Assembly (NCBI GenBank): GCA_030432635.1
Contig: JAUIMB010000003.1
Coordinates: forward strand, 124,001 to 188,000
DNA length: 64,000 nt
Source of the DNA: Bacteroidia bacterium
GTDB taxonomy: Bacteria; Bacteroidota; Bacteroidia; Flavobacteriales; Flavobacteriaceae
Reading direction: 5' to 3'
In this document: in pieces, positions 1 to 8,810 of the stretch
Position numbering within the stretch: position 1 is the stretch's first letter
Layout: the number at the start of each line of letters is the position of its first letter
The notes under the pieces: generated by a model
Database searches by the model: none
The model's input: the letters and a program-made list of their open reading frames with translations, nothing else
What the model was told of the DNA's origin: nothing
Made by a program: the position numbers and the translations under genes

Positions 1-208
1 GTTCTGTTATAAATAATTTTACTAAAAAATCGCATTCTTTAACAAGAATTACATGTTTTGGATATACTCTTCTGAGCTTCGTTTTCATAGCAAGATTTCC
101 CAACCTCAATTGGTAGATGCAAAAAGTTCAAAAAGGTTGCGTCAATAGCCCGAAAAAATTAAAACTTGTTGTATTTTAGCTAACATTTCTAAATTAAATT
201 TCAAATAC

Positions 209-1213
209 ATGAGCAGTGAAAAAGACGCTAAATTAAAAGCACTTAAATTAACTTTAGATAAATTAGATAAAGCCTACGGAAAAGGAACCGTTATGAAAAT
301 GAGTGATCAGGCTGTAGTTGATGTAGACTCTATTTCATCAGGATCGTTAGGTCTGGATATTGCCTTGGGTGTAGGTGGTTATCCAAGAGGACGAATTGTT
401 GAGATTTATGGTCCTGAATCTTCAGGTAAAACCACACTAACACTACACGCTATTGCCGAGGCTCAAAAATCTGGTGGTATTGCCGCGTTTATAGATGCAG
501 AGCATGCCTTTGACCGTTTTTATGCTGAAAGTTTAGGTGTAGACATCGATAATCTCATCATTTCACAGCCAGACAATGGTGAACAAGCCTTGGAAATTGC
601 CGATAACCTTATTCGCTCTGGAGCCATAGATATTGTTGTTATTGATTCGGTAGCCGCATTGACCCCTAAAAGTGAAATTGAAGGTGAAATGGGAGATTCA
701 AAAATGGGACTGCATGCTCGGTTGATGTCGCAAGCACTTCGAAAACTTACAGGTTCAATCAGTAAAACCAATTGTACTGTAATTTTTATTAATCAATTAC
801 GTGAAAAAATTGGAGTAATGTTTGGAAACCCTGAAACCACAACAGGAGGAAATGCGCTCAAATTCTATGCGTCAGTGAGACTTGATATTAGACGATCTAC
901 TCAAATTAAGGAAACCAATGGTAATGTTGCTGGAAACAAAACCAGAGTCAAAGTCGTAAAAAATAAAGTTGCACCTCCTTTCAAAATGTGCGAGTTTGAT
1001 ATCATGTATGGAGAGGGCATCTCAAAAGTTGGTGAGGTTTTGGATCTTGCCGTTGACCATGAAATCATCAAAAAAAGTGGGTCCTGGTTTAGTTATGGTG
1101 AAACTAAATTGGGTCAAGGTAGGGATGCAGTGAAAGCACTAATAAAAGACAATCCTGAATTAATGGATGAGCTCGAAGAAAAAGTAAGGGCAATTGTCAA
1201 TGCTGATGACTAA
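209..1213 (+). CDS. recA: Recombinase RecA
   Basis: RecA binds single-stranded DNA, hydrolyses ATP, drives homologous strand exchange and promotes LexA-type self-cleavage. The 334-residue protein has the Walker A motif GPESSGKTT at residues 68-76, the L1/L2 DNA-binding region from [10 protein letters not shown] to [12 protein letters not shown], and the conserved [10 protein letters not shown] stretch. Length is typical, with a short acidic C-terminal tail. The ATG at 209 gives the standard N-terminus. The gene stands alone: an intrinsic terminator follows at once and no recX is next to it. I see no clear promoter or SOS box in the 208 bp upstream, although a TATTTTAG-like element lies at 172-179. 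Identity is effectively certain. Confidence 0.99.
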   Translation: MSSEKDAKLKALKLTLDKLDKAYGKGTVMKMSDQAVVDVDSISSGSLGLDIALGVGGYPRGRIVEIYGPESSGKTTLTLHAIAEAQKSGGIAAFIDAEHAFDRFYAESLGVDIDNLIISQPDNGEQALEIADNLIRSGAIDIVVIDSVAALTPKSEIEGEMGDSKMGLHARLMSQALRKLTGSISKTNCTVIFINQLREKIGVMFGNPETTTGGNALKFYASVRLDIRRSTQIKETNGNVAGNKTRVKVVKNKVAPPFKMCEFDIMYGEGISKVGEVLDLAVDHEIIKKSGSWFSYGETKLGQGRDAVKALIKDNPELMDELEEKVRAIVNADD

Positions 1214-1232
1214 AGCAATGTTACATCATTAA

Positions 1233-1258
1233 AAAATCCCTTTTTCAGGGATTTTTTT
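1233..1258 (+). terminator. Intrinsic terminator of recA
   Basis: A perfect 9-bp stem (AAAATCCCT / AGGGATTTT) with loop TTTTC is followed by a run of T. It lies 19 bp after the recA stop, which fits rho-independent termination. Confidence 0.9.
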
Positions 1259-1335
1259 GTTTTATGACGCAACCTTTTGCTATGTTGTGTATCTATAGAA
1301 TGAAATCAATTGTATTTGATTGTAAAATAATGTGT

Positions 1336-1758
1336 ATGAAAAAGGTTTTTTTATTGTGTTTGTTGTTTTCAATCGTGTCTTGTAGTGTTGAAGATGATGG
1401 TCCAAATTTCCATTACGAAGCTGTGCCAATTGAAAGTGTGACAACACCAGATGAATTCAATCTTGGTTTGGACCATGATATAACCGTGAGTTACTATAGA
1501 CCGTCTGGTTGTCATGTGTTCAACAACTTTCTATTTGAGTCCGATGGCAATGAAATAACGGTTGTTGTTGTTAACACTGTCTATGAAAACCAAGAATGTG
1601 AAAACTATGACCCACAGGAAGAAACAGTAGATGTTGGCTTTAGTTTTAGAGCGAATGTAACTACTGCAGACAGTTACATATTCAAATTCTGGCAAGGTGA
1701 AGATGAGATGGGAAATGATTTGTATTATGTTATTGAGGTTCCTGTATATAACGATTAA
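1336..1758 (+). CDS. Small putative lipoprotein, function unknown
   Basis: About 140 residues if translation begins at the ATG at 1336. An in-frame ATG two codons earlier and a longer frame from 1264 are possible, but only the 1336 start places a signal peptide at the very N-terminus. That signal ends in a lipobox-like IVSC (Cys16) followed by acidic residues (SVEDD), so the mature protein is probably a membrane-anchored lipoprotein. Two further cysteines may pair. I do not recognise the family. It lies between recA's terminator and an ECF sigma gene 23 bp downstream, so it could be co-transcribed with the sigma/anti-sigma pair and act in the same envelope-sensing circuit; that link is inference from position only. 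Confidence 0.7.
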   Translation: MKKVFLLCLLFSIVSCSVEDDGPNFHYEAVPIESVTTPDEFNLGLDHDITVSYYRPSGCHVFNNFLFESDGNEITVVVVNTVYENQECENYDPQEETVDVGFSFRANVTTADSYIFKFWQGEDEMGNDLYYVIEVPVYND

Positions 1759-1781
1759 TCCATTAATTAAACCGAAACCAT

Positions 1782-2324
1782 GTGAGTTTAGACCAACTCA
1801 TAAAACGATGTAATAAAAATGATGCTCAAGCACAAGGTCAACTGTATAAGTTATATGCAAATAAATTGTTTTCAATTTGCCTGAAGTATTCGCGCAATTA
1901 TGCCGAAGCTGAAGATAATTTACAAGATGCGTTCATCACGATTTTTAAAAAGATCCATCAGTTTAAAAATCAAGGTTCCTTGGAAGGTTGGATGAAACGC
2001 ATCACCATTAACACAGCACTGCAACGCTATAGAAGTGTTGGTGTTTTTGATATTATAAATGAAGAACAGATTGAAGATGTTAAGGTAGAAATCGATGATG
2101 ATGCAATTCATATAGACTATTTGCTTTCAATCATTCAAGAACTACCTGACCGCTATCGATTGGTCTTTAATTTATATGCACTAGACGATTATTCGCATAA
2201 GGAAATTGCAGGCCTTTTGAACATTTCAATAGGTACTTCAAAATCTAACTTGGCTAGGGCACGAATGATTTTAAAAGAAAAAATTGAACATTACAAAGCG
2301 ACTCCCAAATCGCAACAATTATAA
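1782..2324 (+). CDS. ECF-type RNA polymerase sigma factor
   Basis: A 180-residue sigma-70 family protein of the extracytoplasmic-function class. Region 2 spans about residues 20-85 (NYAEAEDNLQDAFITIFKKI, then the promoter-melting segment ending ITINTALQRYR). Region 4 spans about 115-170 and contains the helix-turn-helix HKEIAGLLNISIGTSKSNL. Region 3 is absent, as expected for ECF factors. The start is a GTG at 1782; an ATG two bases earlier runs straight into a stop. The stop overlaps the ATG of the next gene by one base, implying translational coupling to its regulator. It should direct polymerase to a small regulon controlled by the downstream protein. Confidence 0.93.
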   Translation: MSLDQLIKRCNKNDAQAQGQLYKLYANKLFSICLKYSRNYAEAEDNLQDAFITIFKKIHQFKNQGSLEGWMKRITINTALQRYRSVGVFDIINEEQIEDVKVEIDDDAIHIDYLLSIIQELPDRYRLVFNLYALDDYSHKEIAGLLNISIGTSKSNLARARMILKEKIEHYKATPKSQQL

Positions 2325-3946
2325 TGAGTGAAAAAAAGAACATAGACAAGCTTTTCAAGGAGCAATTCAAGGATTTTGAACAGGCTCCAAATGATGTCGT
2401 ATGGCAACGTATAGAGGAAGAACTTCATAAAGATAAACGCAAGCGTCGCATCATACCAATATGGTGGAAATTTGCTGGTGCTGCAGCTGTTCTCGTAATG
2501 CTGTTTACGATTGTTAATGTTATCAATGGCAATTTTGAGGATGATCCCATCCAACAAAAGATTGTAGATACGGAAAACCAAAATGACGGTTCACTTAAAG
2601 TCGATGAAAGTCTCAATAAAAATAACGAAAACGAGCTTGTAAAACCTCAAGATAACAATCCTTCAGAAACCATTGACAACACGTCTATTGTTACCACTGA
2701 ACAATCTAGTGAAACCAAAACAAATCAACTACTTAACAACCCTTCATTGGCTACCGGCAAAAATGAAACGAATAAAATAGCCTCATCCCAAGCAAACGAA
2801 TCTGAACAACATCAAAACACCGCTACGATTGACAAACATAAATCACGCGTTAAAAATGCGCTTGCAAGTGCAAATACCAACACTTCAGTAAACCATAGAA
2901 ATACCATCGATAAAAGTAATAGTGATAAGACTTCTGAAAATGCAAACGCCATAACCAATACTTTCAAAAATCGAGAGTCCGAAGCTAAAGCCAATACATC
3001 TCCTATCGCTAAAGAACAGTCAGAGATTGATAAACTTTTAAAAGATTTCAAGCAATCTAAGGAGACTCAGGTTACATCGTCTGGTTCGGTTGAAAAAGAC
3101 AATACTAATATAGCAATAGACACTACTGCTTCTCAAAATCTTATCGAAGAAGAAAATGCTATTGAAAAGGCTATTGCAGATGCTAACAAGGAAGAGGATG
3201 ACATAGAGGAACATAAAGATTTAAAAGTCAAGCGCTGGAGTGTGGCTCCAAACATTGCTCCTGTCTATTTTAACACACTTGGCGAAGGCTCATCGTTGGA
3301 TGCCCAGTTTGTTGAGAATTCAAAGGAAGGTATTGTTAGTGTAAGTTACGGTCTAAAAGGAAGTTATGCACTGAGTAAAAAATTGAAAATTAGAGCTGGA
3401 GTCAACAAAGTTGACTTGGGCTATTCTACCAATAATGTACTGATTTTTGATGGCAGCAATCCTAATACAGGTGCACGTCAGATGCAGAATGTTGATATAA
3501 GCAATATGGAAACGAATAGCACATTTGTTAGTGCTAGTACATTGAGTTTTAGCAATGGTCCTGAAATCCTTAATGCAAGAGAACGAGGGTCTATTGAACA
3601 ACAGTTAGGCTTTATTGAAGTCCCAATAGAACTCGAGTATAGTTTATTGGATAAGAAGTTTGGCGTCAACCTCATTGGTGGTTTCAGTTCCTTGTTTTTA
3701 AACACCAATGAAGTATACTCTGTTGAGAGTGATGGCAATCGAACACTTATGGGAGAAGCTACCAATATTAAAGACATGAGTTATAGTGCCAATTTTGGTA
3801 TAGGTGTTAACTATAACATTTCCAAACAGTTATTATTCAATCTTGAACCAACGTTCAAGTATCAAATAAATACCTTCAGTAATACATCAGGCGATTTTCA
3901 GCCATTTTTTATTGGAGTTTATACAGGACTTAGTTTTAAGTTTTAG
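2324..3946 (+). CDS. Fused anti-sigma / outer-membrane beta-barrel protein
   Basis: This 540-residue protein has three parts. Residues 1-46 are a charged cytosolic segment with FEQAPNDVVWQRIEEEL, like the short sigma-binding heads of flavobacterial anti-sigma proteins. Residues 47-68 form one membrane helix. Residues about 70-300 are a low-complexity linker rich in Asn, Ser, Thr, Lys and Glu. Residues about 303-540 alternate in the way of a small PorT/OmpW-like outer-membrane barrel and end in the aromatic sequence GLSFKF. The layout suggests one polypeptide linking the outer membrane, periplasm and the coupled ECF sigma factor. The sigma-binding role is inferred from context. An intrinsic terminator follows. 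Confidence 0.8.
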   Translation: MSEKKNIDKLFKEQFKDFEQAPNDVVWQRIEEELHKDKRKRRIIPIWWKFAGAAAVLVMLFTIVNVINGNFEDDPIQQKIVDTENQNDGSLKVDESLNKNNENELVKPQDNNPSETIDNTSIVTTEQSSETKTNQLLNNPSLATGKNETNKIASSQANESEQHQNTATIDKHKSRVKNALASANTNTSVNHRNTIDKSNSDKTSENANAITNTFKNRESEAKANTSPIAKEQSEIDKLLKDFKQSKETQVTSSGSVEKDNTNIAIDTTASQNLIEEENAIEKAIADANKEEDDIEEHKDLKVKRWSVAPNIAPVYFNTLGEGSSLDAQFVENSKEGIVSVSYGLKGSYALSKKLKIRAGVNKVDLGYSTNNVLIFDGSNPNTGARQMQNVDISNMETNSTFVSASTLSFSNGPEILNARERGSIEQQLGFIEVPIELEYSLLDKKFGVNLIGGFSSLFLNTNEVYSVESDGNRTLMGEATNIKDMSYSANFGIGVNYNISKQLLFNLEPTFKYQINTFSNTSGDFQPFFIGVYTGLSFKF

Positions 3947-3995
3947 GTTTTTTAGTTGGTTAGATAGTTATTGCAAACCAAATGCAATGATGACG

Positions 3996-4027
3996 AAAAG
4001 CTGCTCTGTGCCAAGGGCAGCTTTTTT
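3996..4027 (+). terminator. Intrinsic terminator after sigma/anti-sigma pair
   Basis: The inverted repeat AAAAGCTGC / GCAGCTTTT with a 12-nt loop is followed by a T run on the plus strand. It lies between the plus-strand barrel gene and the minus-strand plsC end; the opposite strand has only four Ts, so it works best for the plus-strand unit. Confidence 0.75.
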
Positions 4028-4766
4028 ATAGGTCAAACGCTAACAACTGATTCAAAAGTAACCCATGAGCTTCAGCATTAATGCGCTTGGTATCAGTTAT
4101 GGATAATCCTTCTGTTGCTATAAACCTGTGCACCTTTACACGCATCATTCCTGGTCCACCACTAAAAAAACTATAGGAAAATCGTTTCTTATTGTCAGCA
4201 AATGTAATGGGCACAATCGGTATCTGATGATTTATGGCCATTCTAAATGCACCATCCTTAAACTCATCAAGAACAATAGCTTCATCTTCTGGGACACCTC
4301 CTTCAGGAAATATACATATACTTAATCCTTGGTTTAATCGACGTTGCGCTCTTTTAAATACTGCCTGTCGGCTAGAAGGGTTACTTCTGTCGACCAAAAT
4401 ACTTGTTCGCTTATAAAAGAACCCAAACAGCGGAATCTTTGCCAGCTCTTTTTTTCCAACAAATACAAATGGGTTTTTCACAGCGACCAACATGAGCATA
4501 ATATCTGTCATCGAAGTATGGTTAGCTATAAACATAAAACTTTTGCCAGGCTCAGGAATTTGTTCTCTCACAATCTTGGTTTTGAATCCCATACCTATAA
4601 GGATAAAACGCGCCCAAAAACGAGCCAATTTAAAGAAGTAAGGATACCAAGACTCCTTTAAGATAGACAATACCAAAATAGGGAGCAGCAATACAATTGG
4701 TAATGCCACCAACACATAAAACCAGATGCGATAAAACACCCAAAAAACGTACTTAAAAACCTTCAT
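4026..4766 (-). CDS. plsC: 1-acyl-sn-glycerol-3-phosphate acyltransferase
   Basis: Membrane acyltransferase that converts lysophosphatidic acid to phosphatidic acid in phospholipid synthesis. With the start at 4766 it is 246 residues; the frame stays open to 4916, but the extra 50 residues are not family-like. Residues about 10-36 are a membrane segment. NHTSMTD at 82-88 is the catalytic HX4D block and FPEGG at 153-157 is the glycerol-phosphate-binding block. A TACTTTTG element ends six bases before the chosen ATG, supporting this start and a leaderless message. It is divergent from trpS. The exact acyl substrate cannot be read from sequence. Confidence 0.9.
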   Translation of the reverse strand: MKVFKYVFWVFYRIWFYVLVALPIVLLLPILVLSILKESWYPYFFKLARFWARFILIGMGFKTKIVREQIPEPGKSFMFIANHTSMTDIMLMLVAVKNPFVFVGKKELAKIPLFGFFYKRTSILVDRSNPSSRQAVFKRAQRRLNQGLSICIFPEGGVPEDEAIVLDEFKDGAFRMAINHQIPIVPITFADNKKRFSYSFFSGGPGMMRVKVHRFIATEGLSITDTKRINAEAHGLLLNQLLAFDL

Positions 4767-4772
4767 TGCAGC

Positions 4773-4780
4773 CAAAAGTA
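4773..4780 (-). promoter_or_regulatory. Flavobacterial -7 element upstream of plsC
   Basis: TACTTTTG on the minus strand matches TAnnTTTG. It ends six bases before the plsC ATG, so transcription would start at or next to the start codon. No clean TTG is seen at -33. Confidence 0.45.
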
Positions 4781-4909
4781 CATAATTGTTTTGAGCTATT
4801 TGATTAAAAAAAATACCTTTGCTGACGATATTTGGTAAGCACGGAACTTTAAGTTTACCCAACAGTTGAAGTTTAATAATATAAGATGTCCGCTTTTGCG
4901 GAAAGTAAC

Positions 4910-5878
4910 ATGGCAAGAATACTTACAGGCATTCAAAGTACAGGAACACCACATTTAGGAAACATTCTAGGTGCAATTATACCTGCAATTGACATGGCAA
5001 ATGATGATAAAAATGAGTCTTTTCTTTTTATTGCTAATTTGCATACCCTAACTCAGATAAAGGACGCCGATTTATTACGTCATAACACCTATTCGGTTGC
5101 AGCCACGTGGTTAGCGTTTGGTTTAGACATTAACAAAACTGTATTTTACAGACAAAGCGATATTCCGCAAGTGACAGAATTAGCCTGGTATTTAGATTGT
5201 TTTTTTCCGTATCAACGATTAAAATTAGCTCACGGTTTTAAAGACAAAGCTGATCGTTTAGATGATGTAAACTCTGGACTATTCATGTATCCTATGCTCA
5301 TGGCTGCCGATATTTTATTATATGATGCTCATAGTATTCCGGTAGGAAAAGACCAATTACAACATATTGAAATGACGCGTGATGTGGCGACCCGTTTTCA
5401 TACTAAAATGGGTAATACTTTTATTTTACCTGAAGGAAAAGTGCAAGAAAACACAAAACTTATTCCTGGAACAGATGGTGAAAAAATGAGTAAAAGCCGT
5501 AATAATTTCATCAATATCTTTCTTCCTGAGAAAAAACTACGCAAGCAAATCATGTCTATTGAAACCGATAGTACGCCTCTAGAAGACCCTAAAGATTGGA
5601 GCACTTGTAATTGCTTTGCTTTATATCAATTTCTTGCTACTGAGGAAGAGATAATGACCATGAAATCCAACTATGAAAAAGGCGGTTATGGCTATGGCCA
5701 TGCCAAACAAGCGCTATTTGAGTTAATCCTGACTAAATTTGCGACACAACGCCAACGTTATGATCATTACATGGCCAATCTCAATGAAATTGATGAGGCC
5801 TTGTCCTATGGTGCCAACAAAGCAAAAATTGTCGCTAATGAGGTTTTAAAGCGTGTGAGAGCCAAGGTTGGCTATTAA
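4910..5878 (+). CDS. trpS: Tryptophanyl-tRNA synthetase
   Basis: Class I aminoacyl-tRNA synthetase that charges tRNA-Trp in the cytosol. The 322-residue protein starts at the ATG at 4910, giving the typical MARILTGIQSTGTPHLGN; an in-frame ATG at 4886 would add eight non-conserved residues. The HIGH-like motif is PHLGN at 14-18 and the KMSKS loop is at 192-196. Length and motif spacing are standard. It runs divergently from plsC and converges with dprA, whose stop is one base away. No T-box or other leader is visible in the 143-bp upstream gap. Confidence 0.98.
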   Translation: MARILTGIQSTGTPHLGNILGAIIPAIDMANDDKNESFLFIANLHTLTQIKDADLLRHNTYSVAATWLAFGLDINKTVFYRQSDIPQVTELAWYLDCFFPYQRLKLAHGFKDKADRLDDVNSGLFMYPMLMAADILLYDAHSIPVGKDQLQHIEMTRDVATRFHTKMGNTFILPEGKVQENTKLIPGTDGEKMSKSRNNFINIFLPEKKLRKQIMSIETDSTPLEDPKDWSTCNCFALYQFLATEEEIMTMKSNYEKGGYGYGHAKQALFELILTKFATQRQRYDHYMANLNEIDEALSYGANKAKIVANEVLKRVRAKVGY

Positions 5879-5879
5879 G

Positions 5880-6983
5880 TCAAATTAACTCAAACTGTTT
5901 TCCAGGAAGAGGTCTTAAAATACCCTTTAGTTCCATGTTCAAAAGTATACTGGTGACTTTATATGTTGGCATGTCGCACTCCAATGCAATAACATCGAGT
6001 AGCTGCTTACCCTGAAGCTGCAAATAATCAAATATTTTTTGTTCTTCAGTGGTTAGGTTAACAAATAACTGTTTTTGAACTATTGGTGTGTCCTTGGTTT
6101 CCAATTCCCAGTTTAACATATAAGGTACATCCAACGGATTAGACAACACATGTGCTTGTTGGGTTTTAATAAGATTGTTGCAACCCAAACTTTGAGTATC
6201 TGTAACACGACCAGGAACGGCAAATACATCGCGATTGTAGGAGTTGGCTATATCTGCAGTAACAAGGCTTCCTCCCTTTTCAGCAGATTCGATAACAATG
6301 GTTGCCTCACTAATACCAGCAATGATGCGATTACGCTTTAAGAAGTTATTACGATCAAATACATCTGTACTCCAAAAATCGGTTAAGAATCCACCATGTT
6401 GTTCAATGTCTACCATATAGCGTTTGTGGGACTTCGGATAAATTTGATTCAACCCATGGGCTAAACATCCTACGGTTTGAAGTTTATGCCGTAAAGCACT
6501 TTTGTGAGCCGTTATATCTGTACCATAAGCAAACCCTGAAACGATTGTAGGGTTAAATGGACTAAGCTCTTCAACAAGTTTTTCACAGAAAGCGACACCG
6601 TGTTTCGTAATCTTTCGTGTTCCCACAATGCTTATGATACGTTGTTTGTTCAGGTTTATGTTTCCTACTTGAAACAACAGTATTGGGCCATCGATACAGT
6701 GTTTTAAACGTTCAGGGTAAAGATCATCCATAAAATATAGACAGGTGATACCATGATTTTTAATAAACCGAAACTCCTTTTCAGCATCCTTAATGTAATT
6801 CTTATCGAAGATGGCCTTAATCATCAAGGAGCCAATACCATCTATTTTCAGTAAATGCTCTCTTTTTTCGGTCATAACAGCTTCGGCAGAACCACAATGA
6901 TTAATGAGTTTTTTTGCCGTTACATCGCCAATTTTTGGAATATGTTGTAATGCTAGAGTGAAAATCAGGTCCTGTTCGCTCAT
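5880..6983 (-). CDS. dprA: DNA-processing protein DprA
   Basis: DprA (Smf) binds incoming single-stranded DNA during natural transformation and loads RecA onto it. The 367-residue form starts at MSEQDL (6983); an upstream in-frame ATG at 7007 would add eight residues. Residues about 1-60 carry a helix-hairpin-helix region (HIPKIGDVTAKKLINHCGS, KIDGIGSL). The Rossmann-like core is about 85-295, with IVGTRKITKHG at 119-129, IVSGFAYGTDITAHKSAL at 147-164 and GGSLVTADIA at 237-246. The C-terminal 60 residues look like a winged helix. recA is on the same window but 5 kb away in another unit. Confidence 0.96.
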   Translation of the reverse strand: MSEQDLIFTLALQHIPKIGDVTAKKLINHCGSAEAVMTEKREHLLKIDGIGSLMIKAIFDKNYIKDAEKEFRFIKNHGITCLYFMDDLYPERLKHCIDGPILLFQVGNINLNKQRIISIVGTRKITKHGVAFCEKLVEELSPFNPTIVSGFAYGTDITAHKSALRHKLQTVGCLAHGLNQIYPKSHKRYMVDIEQHGGFLTDFWSTDVFDRNNFLKRNRIIAGISEATIVIESAEKGGSLVTADIANSYNRDVFAVPGRVTDTQSLGCNNLIKTQQAHVLSNPLDVPYMLNWELETKDTPIVQKQLFVNLTTEEQKIFDYLQLQGKQLLDVIALECDMPTYKVTSILLNMELKGILRPLPGKQFELI

Positions 6984-7069
6984 GTGTCGTTTATTTTCTA
7001 CATGCAAGAAACGAAATAACTCTGTTAATAAATAGTGAACCGTAAATTAAATTCATTTTCAAAAATTTC

Positions 7070-7077
7070 TAACTTTG
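7070..7077 (+). promoter_or_regulatory. Flavobacterial -7 element upstream of HU/SPOR gene
   Basis: TAACTTTG matches TAnnTTTG and ends five bases before the ATG at 7083, again predicting a leaderless or nearly leaderless transcript. No strict TTG is found at the -33 position. Confidence 0.45.
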
Positions 7078-7082
7078 TTTTT

Positions 7083-8042
7083 ATGCAACTAGAGACTTAC
7101 ATCAGCGATTTATTATATCGATATAATTGCGTGATAGTGCCTGAGTTTGGTGCTTTTTTAACGCAACGCATTTCAGCAAAAGTACACGACACTACCCACG
7201 CTTTTTATCCACCAAAAAAAGTATTGTCATTTAATGAACAGCTCCAAACCAATGATGGTTTATTGGCAAATTATATTGCCGAAGTTGAGAAAGTTCCTTA
7301 TCAAATTGCCAATGATAAAATTGCTAAACAAGTAAAATCGATTAAATCTTACTTGGTTGAAGGGGAAACCATTGCTTTGCATAATATTGGTGATCTTATT
7401 CTAAACTCAGAAGGTAAGATCAATTTTGAGCCATCACACCAGGTAAATTATCTAACAGATGCCTTTGGATTGTCCCAATTTACCTCAACTCAAGTTTTAA
7501 GGGAAACGCATAAAGAGGTGGTTAATGATATCGAAGAAGCCATTCCACTGACCATCACACCTGAAGCTCGTTCAGTTAAGGATAATGCTGCGAAACGCAG
7601 ACCTTATTTAAAGTATGCCGCAATAGCTTTGGTTGCATTGACTGTGGCTGGTTTCACTGGTTCAAAGTATTACACCAATCAAGTTGAAACTCACAACCAA
7701 ATCGCTCAAGAAGAAGCAAATCTTCAATTAGATGCAAGAGTTCAGGAAGCAACCTTTGTCATTGAGAACCCATTACCTGCTGCAACCCTTACCGTTGAGA
7801 AACCAACAGGAAACTACCATATCGTTGCTGGTGCTTTCCGAGTGGAAGCGAATTCAGATAAAAAAGTAGAACAATTGCGTACTCAAGGTTATAAGGCACG
7901 TAAAATTGGAAAAAACCGCTATGGTCTTCACGAAGTTGTATACTCAAGTCATACCGATCGCCTAGAAGCCTTGAAAGTGCTTCGCAGCATCAAACGTTCG
8001 CATAACAGAGAGGCTTGGCTATTGGTCAAAGCTTTGGACTAA
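7083..8042 (+). CDS. HU-CCDC81 and SPOR domain membrane protein
   Basis: A 319-residue protein combining an N-terminal HU-like (CCDC81 bacterial type) region, residues 1-130 (ISDLLYRYNCVIVPEFGAFL, then HNIGDLILNSEGKINFEP), a single membrane helix at about 176-196, and a C-terminal SPOR domain at about 243-319 (GNYHIVAGAF, YGLHEVVYSS). SPOR domains bind denuded peptidoglycan glycans at division sites, so the protein probably links a cytosolic assembly to septal cell wall. The ATG at 7083 is preferred over an in-frame ATG at 7035 because it fits the domain start and the promoter element just upstream. The combination is known in Bacteroidota but its function is, to my knowledge, unproven. Confidence 0.88.
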   Translation: MQLETYISDLLYRYNCVIVPEFGAFLTQRISAKVHDTTHAFYPPKKVLSFNEQLQTNDGLLANYIAEVEKVPYQIANDKIAKQVKSIKSYLVEGETIALHNIGDLILNSEGKINFEPSHQVNYLTDAFGLSQFTSTQVLRETHKEVVNDIEEAIPLTITPEARSVKDNAAKRRPYLKYAAIALVALTVAGFTGSKYYTNQVETHNQIAQEEANLQLDARVQEATFVIENPLPAATLTVEKPTGNYHIVAGAFRVEANSDKKVEQLRTQGYKARKIGKNRYGLHEVVYSSHTDRLEALKVLRSIKRSHNREAWLLVKALD

Positions 8043-8072
8043 CCTGTGCTGATAAAAGCATCGTTCTGTTGA

Positions 8073-8105
8073 CCAAAGAGTGTATCTCTTTGGCTACTTT
8101 TTCTG
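8073..8105 (+). terminator. Probable terminator after HU/SPOR gene
   Basis: The inverted repeat CCAAAGAG / CTCTTTGG (loop TGTAT) is followed by CTACTTTTTC. The stem is good but the T tract is interrupted, so this is moderate evidence for intrinsic termination. Confidence 0.5.
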
Positions 8106-8127
8106 CTGAATAAAACTAAATTCCCCT

Positions 8128-8135
8128 TACCTTTG
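8128..8135 (+). promoter_or_regulatory. Flavobacterial -7 element, thioesterase gene
   Basis: TACCTTTG matches TAnnTTTG about 80 bp upstream of the thioesterase ATG. The implied leader of about 75 nt contains an 11-codon open frame (8157-8189) and an 8-bp stem (TTTGGGCA / TGCCTAAA), whose meaning is unknown. Confidence 0.4.
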
Positions 8136-8217
8136 CACTTTAAAAATTCGAAACTCATGCTTTGGGCACTACTATCAAAGGCTGCCTAAAGGATAAGAAT
8201 CTAATACATCTATTTCT

Positions 8218-8730
8218 ATGGAGCCAAGAACAGCATTCCAATCAAAAACCGTTATGACCGATTTGGTATTGCCTAGTGAAACGAACCCAATCAACAATCT
8301 ATTTGGAGGTGAATTACTAGCTCGTATGGATCGTGCTGCAAGTATATCTGCACGTCGTCACAGTCGACGTATAGTGGTCACGGCATCGGTTAACCATGTA
8401 GCCTTTAACAGAGCCATTCCCTTGGGAAGTGTGGTTACAGTGGAAGCTAAAGTATCTCGTGCCTTTACAAGCTCTATGGAAGTGTATTTGGATGTTTGGA
8501 TTGAAGATCGCGAATCTGGTGAATGCATAAAAGCCAATGAAGCCATTTATACCTTTGTCGCTGTTGATGAAACTGGTCGACCTGTAAAAGTCCCTGAATT
8601 GGTTGCTGAAACCAAACTTGAAAAAGCACGCTATGAAGCAGCGCTGCGTCGTAAACAATTGAGTTTGGTACTTGCTGGTAAGATGAAGCCAAGTGAGGCT
8701 ACAGAATTGAAGGCCTTGTTTGAAGACTAA
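8218..8730 (+). CDS. Acyl-CoA thioesterase, hotdog fold (YciA-like)
   Basis: A 170-residue single-hotdog-domain protein of the acyl-CoA hydrolase family, which cleaves acyl-CoA thioesters in the cytosol. The family signature is clear: DLVLPSETNPINNLFGGELLARMD near residues 16-39, where the Asn/Gly-Gly-Glu region lines the active site, followed by VTASVNHVAFNRAIPLGSVV at about 59-78. Length is typical. The gene is monocistronic, with its own -7 element and a converging envC downstream. Chain-length preference cannot be inferred. Confidence 0.92.
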   Translation: MEPRTAFQSKTVMTDLVLPSETNPINNLFGGELLARMDRAASISARRHSRRIVVTASVNHVAFNRAIPLGSVVTVEAKVSRAFTSSMEVYLDVWIEDRESGECIKANEAIYTFVAVDETGRPVKVPELVAETKLEKARYEAALRRKQLSLVLAGKMKPSEATELKALFED

Positions 8731-8810
8731 CATGCCCTTTCAAACTATTTAGTATAATGGTGTCATAACCTCAGTTGAATGTGCTTAACTAGCCACTCAC
8801 AACAACCAAA

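Noticed and set aside
1264-1335. Longer start for the small lipoprotein gene
   Set aside because: It would place a signal peptide in the interior of the protein; the ATG at 1336 gives a normal lipoprotein signal.
8157-8189. Eleven-codon open frame in the thioesterase leader as an attenuator peptide
   Set aside because: No run of regulatory codons, no terminator/antiterminator pair, and no amino-acid gene downstream; the hairpin alone is not enough.
8317-8733. Long minus-strand frame opposite the thioesterase
   Set aside because: It lies entirely antisense to a well-conserved gene and its translation has no domain-like sequence.
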